Below are positions 7,230 to 13,686 of a stretch of 28,849 bases of DNA, one piece after another. The DNA is from an uncultured Verrucomicrobiae bacterium. Its GTDB lineage: Bacteria > Verrucomicrobiota > Verrucomicrobiia > Verrucomicrobiales > Akkermansiaceae. The first letter of the stretch is position 1. Each line of letters starts with the position of its first letter. A program made the translations under genes and the position numbers. The DNA lies in assembly GCA_937957985.1 (NCBI GenBank), contig CALGOH010000010.1:1-28849 (forward strand). The letters are read 5' to 3'. The notes below the pieces were generated by a model. That model saw only the letters and a program-made list of their open reading frames with translations, made no database searches and was not told the origin of the DNA.

Positions 7230-9263
7230 ATGACGCGGGTGATGGGTCGAATGCTGGCGGTGCTGCTGGGTTGCGGAGTGGTCGGGGCGGCCGAATGGGA
7301 GGAGAGCCTCGCGCGGAAGTTCAGCGGTCGGCTGGATGGGATCGATGAGGAGCTGAAGGGGATCGAAGCGGAACTGGTCGAACTGCCGACGCTTCCGCTC
7401 GACGACCAGGGCGGCACGGGCGGATTCGCGAGCCTGCATCCCGAGGAGCGGGGCGAGTTCCCGATCACGATCGACTGGGACGGACCCGCCGAAGTGGACT
7501 TTGTCGCCCTGGTGCCGGCGCGGCGCTACGAGATCGATGGCTTGAACCGCCAGTATGGGATGCCCGACGCTTTCCGCGTCGAGCTGACGGACGCCGGGGG
7601 CAAGGTGGTGGCGACGGTGGCGGAGGTCGACAAGGCGTGGAAGCATCCGGTGCGTGCCGGACATCCCTTCGTCTTCGAGGTCGAGCCGGCGGTGGAGGCG
7701 TCCGGAGTGCGGATCGTCGGGCTGCGCCTGGGTCGCGATGGCGATCGCTTCGTCCACGCCTGGTCGGAGGTCTTCGTCTATGGCGGGGAGCAAGACCGCA
7801 CGTTGGAGGCCGGAGTGGAAAATCCCGGCGGCCAGAGCCCGCCCGCGCCGTGGCAGTGGAGCGCTCCCTTTCTGATCGACGGGCAGACACCGCTGGGTCT
7901 TCCCGAACTGCCTGCCGGCGAGCATCGGAACATCGGCTGGCTTTCGCAGGGGCGAGAGCGCGCCGACAAGGTGACGTGGCTGGAACTCGACCTTGGAGAA
8001 AGCCGGGGTTTCGAGCGCCTGCGCCTGCTGCCGGCGAGGCGTCCGACCTCCGACCTGCCGAGTGGTTTCGGCTTTCCGCAGGCCTTCCAGGTGAAGGTGG
8101 CGGAGCAGCGCGAGGAACTGGACTCGATGGTGCCCGTCGTCGAGCGCTCGATGCGCAATCCCGGACACAACCCGGTGACGGTTCCGCTTGGCGAGGTCGA
8201 GGGGCGTTACGTGAGGGTCGAGGCAACGCGCCTGTGGAAGCCGTTCGAGAGCTATCCGGCGTTCTTCGCCCTGAGCGAGGTGGAGCTGTGGGACGGCGAC
8301 GAGAACGTGGCGCTCGGGGCGCGGGTGCGTTCGCCGGACGGGATGGGCAACGTGATCGCCTCGGGGGCGCGGTTCTGGACGACGGTGAGCCTGTGCGACG
8401 GTTTCGGCCCGGACGGCCGGCTGGTGCCGGTGCGCGAGTGGCTGGGCGCGCTCGACCGGCGGCTGGATCTTGAAACCGAGCGCCACGACCTGCGGCGCGA
8501 GGCGGCGGGGATCGTGGCCGGGTGGCGCCGTGCGGCGTTCTGGGGACTGGGCCTGCTGGGCGGCGTGGGCGGGCTGGCGCTGGTCGTGCTGCCGCTTCGC
8601 TACCGGGTGCGCGAGCGGCAGCAGTTGCGCAAGGTGCGCGAGCGGATCGCCGGCGACCTGCACGACGAGGTGGGCAGCAATCTCGGCAGCATCCAGATGC
8701 TCGCCGACCTGGCCGAGGGACGCACGGGGCCGTCGAAGGAACTCGGGCGCATCCAGCGCATCGCCGCGGAGACCGTGAGCGCGGTGCGCGACATCGTCTG
8801 GTTGCTGCGTCCCCACGGCGGGGCGCGCATCGGCACCGTCGAGCATCTGCGGGAGACCGCCTCGATCATGACGGCGCGCCTCGGGTGGAAGTCCACGGCC
8901 AACGAGGCAGCCCGGCAGCCGGAGCGTTCCGACGCGCAGAAGCGCCACCTGTTTCTCTACTTCCGCGAGTCGCTGCACAACATCCTGCGGCATTCGGAGG
9001 CGAAGACCGTGACGATCCACGCCGATGAGGGCGACGGCGTCTTCGCGCTGCTGATCGCCGACGACGGGGTCGGCATTCCAGAGGTCAAGCGCGGGCGCCC
9101 CGCGACGCTGCGGGCCTTGCGTCAGCGGGCGGAGGCGCTGCAGGCGGAGTTCCGGTTCGAGAGCGATGACGGTGGCGGCACCGCGCTGCACCTGGCGATT
9201 CCGCTGCGGAAGGCGAAACGGCGCGACGCGGGGATTGCCTCGCCGGCCGGGAAAGGCGCATGA
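7230..9263 (+). CDS. Sensor histidine kinase (HisKA_3/HATPase_c) with large extracytoplasmic discoidin-like region
   Basis: This 677-residue protein starts with a probable signal peptide (residues 1-21, ending GAA). It is followed by about 410 residues predicted to be extracytoplasmic and rich in beta strands. Parts of this region, such as ENVALGARVRS and the later LCDGFG, resemble discoidin (F5/8 type C)-like carbohydrate-binding folds. One membrane helix lies at about 434-455. The kinase core is of the NarX/LiaS (HisKA_3) type: the phospho-acceptor histidine is H478 in AGDLHDEVGSNLGS, the N box includes N584 (NILRHSEA), and the G1 box is DDGVGIP (611-617). It should sense an external ligand, perhaps a sugar polymer, and phosphorylate the LuxR-type regulator whose start lies 7 bp downstream. 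Confidence 0.9.
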   Translation: MTRVMGRMLAVLLGCGVVGAAEWEESLARKFSGRLDGIDEELKGIEAELVELPTLPLDDQGGTGGFASLHPEERGEFPITIDWDGPAEVDFVALVPARRYEIDGLNRQYGMPDAFRVELTDAGGKVVATVAEVDKAWKHPVRAGHPFVFEVEPAVEASGVRIVGLRLGRDGDRFVHAWSEVFVYGGEQDRTLEAGVENPGGQSPPAPWQWSAPFLIDGQTPLGLPELPAGEHRNIGWLSQGRERADKVTWLELDLGESRGFERLRLLPARRPTSDLPSGFGFPQAFQVKVAEQREELDSMVPVVERSMRNPGHNPVTVPLGEVEGRYVRVEATRLWKPFESYPAFFALSEVELWDGDENVALGARVRSPDGMGNVIASGARFWTTVSLCDGFGPDGRLVPVREWLGALDRRLDLETERHDLRREAAGIVAGWRRAAFWGLGLLGGVGGLALVVLPLRYRVRERQQLRKVRERIAGDLHDEVGSNLGSIQMLADLAEGRTGPSKELGRIQRIAAETVSAVRDIVWLLRPHGGARIGTVEHLRETASIMTARLGWKSTANEAARQPERSDAQKRHLFLYFRESLHNILRHSEAKTVTIHADEGDGVFALLIADDGVGIPEVKRGRPATLRALRQRAEALQAEFRFESDDGGGTALHLAIPLRKAKRRDAGIASPAGKGA

Positions 9264-9270
9264 TCCGGCC

Positions 9271-9939
9271 GTGGCGAAGGAAGACAACGGCAACGAGCGG
9301 CCGACGAGGCTGATCCTGATCGAGGACCACGCGGATTTCCGCGAGTCGGTGTCGATGGTGCTCGAGCAGCGCGGCTACGAATGCGTCGGCGACTTTTCGA
9401 CGATGGAGGACGCGCTGGAGGCGATGCGCGGCGGGCTGGAGGCCGATGTGGTGCTGTCCGACCTTGGCCTGCCGGGGATGAGCGGGATCGAAGGGATCCG
9501 CAAGGTGCGCGAGATCATGCCCCGGGCGCAGGTGCTGGTGCTGACCGCCTTCACCGACAAGGAGAAGGTCTTCGCCGCGCTGGAAGCCGGGGCCCACGGC
9601 TATCTCGTCAAGGCCGGCAGCGCGACGCGTTTGATCGAGATGCTCGAGGAAGTGCTGGCAGGCGGTACGCCGCTCGATCCGAAGATCGCCGGGATGATCC
9701 TTTCCAGCTTTCGCAAGCTGAGCCCGATCGCCGACACCGAAACGCTGTCCGACCGCGAGTGCGAGGTCCTCCAGCTTTCCGCGAAAGGACTGAACCGCCA
9801 GGAAATCGCCGACGAGTTGAAGCTCAGCACCCACTCGGTGACGGAGTACATCCGCCGCAGCTTCGACAAGCTGCACGTGCGCAGCCTGCCGGCGGCCGTC
9901 AGCGAGGCGATCCGGCGGGGCTTGCTGGATTTGTCGTAG
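9271..9939 (+). CDS. LuxR/NarL-family response regulator
   Basis: A receiver domain (about 12-128) is followed by a LuxR-type helix-turn-helix (about 155-215). The acidic pair is E18/D19, the phosphorylated aspartate D64 (SDLGLPGMSG), the switch threonine T92 and the conserved lysine K114 (YLVKAG). The output domain has LSDRECEVLQL and KLSTHSVTEYIRRSFDKL. The frame is open further upstream into the kinase gene, but the GTG at 9271, 7 bp after the kinase stop, gives a normal N-terminus (222 residues), and the residues further upstream have no family similarity. It forms an operon with the sensor kinase and is presumably its partner. No regulated gene can be named from this window. Confidence 0.9.
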   Translation: MAKEDNGNERPTRLILIEDHADFRESVSMVLEQRGYECVGDFSTMEDALEAMRGGLEADVVLSDLGLPGMSGIEGIRKVREIMPRAQVLVLTAFTDKEKVFAALEAGAHGYLVKAGSATRLIEMLEEVLAGGTPLDPKIAGMILSSFRKLSPIADTETLSDRECEVLQLSAKGLNRQEIADELKLSTHSVTEYIRRSFDKLHVRSLPAAVSEAIRRGLLDLS

Positions 9940-9942
9940 GGG

Positions 9943-9961
9943 TGGCGCTTGGAAGGCGCCA
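9943..9961. repeat. Hairpin repeat, copy 1
   Basis: TGGCGC and GCGCCA arms (6 bp, perfect) around a 7-base loop TTGGAAG. It differs from the copy at 10090-10108 at one loop position only. It starts 3 bp after the response regulator stop. It is likely a REP-like dispersed element. Confidence 0.6.
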
Positions 9962-9973
9962 TGGCATGGGGCG

Positions 9974-9988
9974 GCGGCTTTCAGCCGC
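9974..9988. repeat. Short GC hairpin between the two repeat copies
   Basis: GCGGCT, loop TTC, AGCCGC: a perfect 6-bp stem. With the flanking TGGCGC hairpins it forms a composite repeat region between 9940 and 10110. The rest of the spacer up to 10212 holds no recognisable gene. Confidence 0.5.
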
Positions 9989-10089
9989 GGCGAGCGGATG
10001 GGTGCCGGAGGCTCAGGTTTGTCATGGCACCGGATTCAAAACGAAAGGCAGGCATCCGGGAGCGGTCGGGAGACTGCCGTGCCCCTTCA

Positions 10090-10108
10090 TGGCGCTTGGA
10101 ACGCGCCA
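10090..10108. repeat. Hairpin repeat, copy 2
   Basis: TGGCGCTTGGAACGCGCCA, identical to copy 1 (9943-9961) except for one loop base. Both copies are in the same orientation, 147 bp apart. Confidence 0.6.
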
Positions 10109-10212
10109 CTCCCTGCCTGTCCCAATATTTGGTGACATGACAGGATGGCGGGCTCCGGGCATTCTCCCGCCGTTGCCGGGAGTAGAGACCCCGGTTTCAT
10201 GACACCAGGAAG

Positions 10213-10246
10213 GGGACCGCGTGAGTGCGCGGTCCCTTCTTGTTTT
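10213..10246. terminator. Rho-independent terminator, probably bidirectional
   Basis: Perfect 9-bp stem GGGACCGCG (10213-10221) with CGCGGTCCC (10228-10236), loop TGAGTG. On the plus strand it is followed by TTCTTGTTTT; on the minus strand it directly follows the SGNH hydrolase stop, with a weaker T-tract. The response-regulator and hydrolase genes converge on it. Confidence 0.8.
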
Positions 10247-11643
10247 CAGGGTCGGGGCACCGCGTGGAAACGCAGGAAATAGTGGTCCTCACCCGCCGGT
10301 GGAGTGGCCGTGACCTGCGAGCCGTCCGTCGAGATGCGCTCGGCCGGCACCGGGCTCCAGCCGCCGAGGTCGGGGGATTCCTCGGCGACGAGTGCGGCGT
10401 AGCGGTCATCGACCGGCGTCCAGGAGACGCCGTCGGGCCAGCCACCGGTGAACGGGGTGGAAAACGCGTTCGGAGGAGTGCCGAGGATCATCTCGACGAG
10501 ATTCGGCAGACCGTCGCGGTCCGGATCGTCGTCCGGGCCGTCGGCGACGAGGGCGAAGGGAGCGATCCAGTCGAGATACGGCTGGTCGGGATCGAGAAAC
10601 AGGATCTGCTCGAGGATCTCGCGGTTGGTGAATGGCGTGATGGTACCGGGGAAGTTCTCGACCGTCGCGGCGACCTGGTTGATCGCGGCGATGATCTCGT
10701 TGGCGATCAGCGCCTGGCCGACGGTGTTCGGGTGGAAGTCGTCCTTACAGAAGATGTGGTCGGCCGGGTTGTAGCGGTCGCCGTCGATGGCGAACACCGT
10801 TCCGTTCAAATCATAGGGTCCGGACACCTCGCCGAGAACGATGTCGAGGAGGTCGTTGGTCAGGTTGTCGACGCGGGCGACGACGGTATCGTCCTTGGCC
10901 GAGAAGGTGTCGATGATGTCCTGGTTCATCCCGGCGATCTTGGCCCGGGTGGCTTCCTGGATTCCCGGGGTGTTGTAGATCTCGAAGATGTTCGGCGTGG
11001 CTCCGACGTCCGGGACCGTTGCGACGATGATCGGCGTGTCGGGAACCTCGCCGCGGATGATCGTGTGGATGGTTTCCAAGCGGTCGTGGATCTGATCGAA
11101 CAGAGGCTCGGGCGGGCCGTCGTTGAAGATGGCGAAGTAGTCGTTCTTCAGGTCGTTTCCACCGAGGAGAATGACGACGACATCGGCGGAGGGCAGAGTG
11201 GAGAAGAGAGCGCTGCGGGTGCGGTTCATGAAACCGGGCAAAGGGAAATCATAGCCGGAGGTGTTTCCGGTCAGGATATTCACCCAATCGGTGGAGGTGA
11301 GGGAGACGACGGCGAAGTTGAGCTGGTAGCCCTGATAGCGGAGGTCTCCGAAGGGAGCGGGAATAAAGCCGAAGAGATAGTCGATTCCCCCCCACTCACC
11401 CTGGGGTCCGAAGTCCGCCTCTTCAAACCGTCTTGATTCGAGCAGCTCCGGCCAGTTGAAGGCGCGGGGATTGTTGGAGGGAGGGTCCGGTTCCGGGTAG
11501 ACGCTGCCGATGGTGAGGATGTTGTCGAGGTCCGCGATGGCCTCGTACTCGTCGGTAATGCTGTCGCCGATGGTGAGGATCCTGACCTGCGCCGTGGACA
11601 GGGCGCAGGTCATCGAGAGGGCGGCGGCCAGCGGGCGGAGCAT
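10246..11643 (-). CDS. Secreted SGNH/GDSL-type hydrolase
   Basis: This 465-residue protein has an N-terminal hydrophobic signal-like stretch (1-18) and an SGNH-hydrolase domain. Block I is ILTIGDSIT with the catalytic Ser28; block III is LLGGNDLKND with N163; block V is CKDDFHPNTVG with D301/D302 and His304. The order and spacing fit an esterase of the SGNH fold, probably acting on acyl groups of polysaccharides or lipids. After about residue 365 there is a calcium-binding-like run, DPDRDGLPNLVEMILGT, then a beta-rich end. This DxDxDG...NLxE tail is common in secreted proteins of Verrucomicrobia. A promoter ends five bases before the ATG, so the message may be leaderless. It ends at a strong hairpin terminator. 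The substrate is unknown. Confidence 0.88.
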   Translation of the reverse strand: MLRPLAAALSMTCALSTAQVRILTIGDSITDEYEAIADLDNILTIGSVYPEPDPPSNNPRAFNWPELLESRRFEEADFGPQGEWGGIDYLFGFIPAPFGDLRYQGYQLNFAVVSLTSTDWVNILTGNTSGYDFPLPGFMNRTRSALFSTLPSADVVVILLGGNDLKNDYFAIFNDGPPEPLFDQIHDRLETIHTIIRGEVPDTPIIVATVPDVGATPNIFEIYNTPGIQEATRAKIAGMNQDIIDTFSAKDDTVVARVDNLTNDLLDIVLGEVSGPYDLNGTVFAIDGDRYNPADHIFCKDDFHPNTVGQALIANEIIAAINQVAATVENFPGTITPFTNREILEQILFLDPDQPYLDWIAPFALVADGPDDDPDRDGLPNLVEMILGTPPNAFSTPFTGGWPDGVSWTPVDDRYAALVAEESPDLGGWSPVPAERISTDGSQVTATPPAGEDHYFLRFHAVPRP

Positions 11644-11648
11644 GCGGA

Positions 11649-11676
11649 AAGCTACCGTGAATCCGCCCGCTGGCCA
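11649..11676 (-). promoter_or_regulatory. Candidate promoter of the SGNH hydrolase (leaderless)
   Basis: Read on the minus strand: TGGCCA, 16 bp, TAGCTT. The -10 element ends at 11649 and the ATG begins at 11643, leaving five bases. The spacing and -10 match the elements at 1935 and 6509. Confidence 0.45.
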
Positions 11677-11690
11677 GCGAGGAGTGGCGT

Positions 11691-12653
11691 TCAGAGCCAG
11701 TTCTCAACCATCCACCAGTAGACAGGGATGCCGCTGACGATGTTGAGAGGGAAGGTGATTCCCATGCTCATGGTGAGGAACTTCGCCGGGTTGGCATCGG
11801 GCAGGGTATCCTTGAGGATCGCCGGCGCGACGATGTAGGAGGAGGAGGCGCAGAGGATGATCAGCAACAGCGCGTCGCCGTGCTGGAAGCCGAACAGCTT
11901 GCAGAGGCCGAAGGCGATCATGCCGTTGACGATCGGGGCGATGATTGCGAAGGCGGCCAGCATCGGCGGGAAGTGGTCGAGCTCGCGGAACTTCCGTCCG
12001 ACCACCGTGCCCATGTAGAGCAGGAAGAAGACGAGCATGCCGGTGAACATGTCGCCCTCGATGAAGGTCGCCAGCGGCGAAGTCTCCGTGCCCAGAGCTG
12101 TCAGCAGGTAACCGATGCCCATGCTTCCCACCAGGACCAGCAGCGTTCCGTCGGTGAGCGACTCGCGGATCACGGTACGGGTCGATTTTGTCGACTTCGT
12201 CTTCATCGCGCACTGGGCCATGATCACCGCGATGATGATGGCAGGGGTTTCCATCACCACGAGGGCGACGGTCATGTAGCCCTCGTAGGCCTGGCCGATC
12301 GAGGTTAGGAAGCCTGCCGCGGTGATGTAGGTCAGCGTGCTGTTCGACCCGTAGGTCGCGCCGATCGCGGCGGCGTCGGCCACCCCCAGCCTCTTCTTGA
12401 ACAGCAGGTAGGAGTAGAAGGGGACGAAGGCGCTCATCGCGATGATGATGGCGATGATGATCAACCCGTCGCCGAAGAGGGGCGAGTGGTAGAGGCTGAT
12501 GCCGCCCTTGAAGCCGATCGAAAGCATCAGGTAGAGGCTGAGGAAGCGGACCACCGATTCGGGGATCGAGAGATTCGACTTCAGAAGGACGGCGACGAAT
12601 CCAAGGATGAAGAACAGGACGCCGGGATTGAGGATGGTGGTGAGGGCTTCCAT
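11691..12653 (-). CDS. sbtA: SbtA-like sodium-dependent bicarbonate transporter
   Basis: This is a 320-residue integral membrane protein with about ten hydrophobic segments and no signal peptide. It has the two inverted halves of the SbtA (DUF897) family. The first half carries GATYGSNSTLTYITAAGF and the second LCASSSYIVAPAILK, the broken-helix regions that hold Na+ and bicarbonate in SbtA structures. The central cytoplasmic loop (KTKSTKSTRT) separates the halves. SbtA imports bicarbonate with Na+; in a heterotroph it could supply carboxylases or help pH balance. No SbtB-type PII gene lies next to it. It is transcribed divergently from a LysR-type regulator, which probably controls it. The symbol is based on family recognition and the substrate is not proven. 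Confidence 0.85.
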   Translation of the reverse strand: MEALTTILNPGVLFFILGFVAVLLKSNLSIPESVVRFLSLYLMLSIGFKGGISLYHSPLFGDGLIIIAIIIAMSAFVPFYSYLLFKKRLGVADAAAIGATYGSNSTLTYITAAGFLTSIGQAYEGYMTVALVVMETPAIIIAVIMAQCAMKTKSTKSTRTVIRESLTDGTLLVLVGSMGIGYLLTALGTETSPLATFIEGDMFTGMLVFFLLYMGTVVGRKFRELDHFPPMLAAFAIIAPIVNGMIAFGLCKLFGFQHGDALLLIILCASSSYIVAPAILKDTLPDANPAKFLTMSMGITFPLNIVSGIPVYWWMVENWL

Positions 12654-12769
12654 GCGGTTTAGGATTGCGGATTTCAGGTTTCGGATGGCGGAAGGCCGGG
12701 TCTCCGCCCCGGACCGCGATAGGTGAACACGATTTCGTTTGTTCTTTCAATTAGTGGTTATCGACAATA

Positions 12770-12790
12770 TCGTTCGTAAAAAGCGAACGA
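12770..12790. promoter_or_regulatory. Inverted repeat, possible LysR operator in the sbtA/lysR gap
   Basis: Seven-base arms TCGTTCG (12770-12776) and CGAACGA (12784-12790) around TAAAAAG. The site lies just before the regulator's ATG at 12793, in the 139-bp divergent gap, which is more AT-rich than its surroundings. It has the T-N11-A style symmetry of LysR sites. Confidence 0.5.
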
Positions 12791-12792
12791 CC

Positions 12793-13686
12793 ATGTTTCT
12801 CAACTACCACCACCTGCGCTACTTCCGGGCGATTGCGAACGAGGGCACGTTGACGGGGGCGGCGGTCCGGCTCGGGGTGTCCCAGTCGTCGATCAGCGTG
12901 CAGCTGCGCCAGCTGGAGGAGAGTCTCGGCCAGCCGCTGTTCCATCGGGAGAAGAAGTCGCTGGTTCTGACCGAGGCCGGACACATCGCGCTCGACTACG
13001 CCGAGTCGATCTTCCGCGCGGGTGACGAGTTGGTGGCAACGCTGTCCCATCGTGCAACCGACCGTCGGAAAGTGCTGCGCGTGGGTTCGGTGGCGACCTT
13101 GTCCCGGAATTTCCAGCTGCAGTGTCTGAGGCGATTCACCGGGCGTGACGATGTCGAGCTGGTGCTTCGCTCGGGCAGTCTCAGCGAGTTGCTGCGCCAG
13201 TTGCGGGCGCACACGCTGGACGTGGTGCTTTCGAACCTGGCGGTGCGGCGCGACGCCGAGACACCGTGGCATAGTCACCTGCTAGAAGAACAACCGGTCG
13301 CCTTGGTCGGCCGCCGCCGGCGGGGCGGGAAGCGCTTTCGTTATCCCGAGGATCTCGCGTTCGAACCGTTGCTGCTGCCGACCGCCGACAGTGCGGTGCG
13401 GGGGGCCTTCGATCTGGTCATGGAACGGGCCGGAATCCGTCCGGTCATCGCGGCCGAGGTGGATGACATGGCGATGCTGCGACTGCTGGCCCGGGACGGG
13501 GCGGGACTGGCGCTGGTGCCTCCGGTGGTGGTCGCCGGCGAACTGGTGCGGCGGCTTGTGAAAATCCATCACCGCTTCGATGACATTCGCGAGAACTTCT
13601 ACGCGATCACTCCGAGCCGGCGCTTTCCGAATCCGCTGGTGGATGAGCTGGTGGCGAGTGGGCCGGATCGGGGAACGGTCCGGTGA
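12793..13686 (+). CDS. LysR-family regulator, NhaR-like
   Basis: A 297-residue protein. Residues 1-60 form the winged helix-turn-helix (FLNYHHLRYFRAIANEGTLT, then GAAVRLGVSQSSISVQLRQL) and the rest is a periplasmic-binding-protein-like effector domain. The start NYHHLRYF resembles that of NhaR, the Na+-responsive activator of nhaA, more than generic LysR proteins. The ATG at 12793 is chosen over an in-frame ATG 18 codons upstream because it begins the conserved domain and lies just after a palindrome. It is divergent from the sbtA-like gene; LysR regulators usually control the divergent neighbour, so control of Na+/bicarbonate uptake is likely. Its last 80 bp overlap the convergent glycosidase gene. 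Confidence 0.88.
   Translation: MFLNYHHLRYFRAIANEGTLTGAAVRLGVSQSSISVQLRQLEESLGQPLFHREKKSLVLTEAGHIALDYAESIFRAGDELVATLSHRATDRRKVLRVGSVATLSRNFQLQCLRRFTGRDDVELVLRSGSLSELLRQLRAHTLDVVLSNLAVRRDAETPWHSHLLEEQPVALVGRRRRGGKRFRYPEDLAFEPLLLPTADSAVRGAFDLVMERAGIRPVIAAEVDDMAMLRLLARDGAGLALVPPVVVAGELVRRLVKIHHRFDDIRENFYAITPSRRFPNPLVDELVASGPDRGTVR

Noticed and set aside
10225..11436. Open frame antisense to the SGNH hydrolase
   Set aside because: Val/Asp/Gly-rich shadow with no recognisable domain; the minus strand has signal peptide and SGNH blocks.
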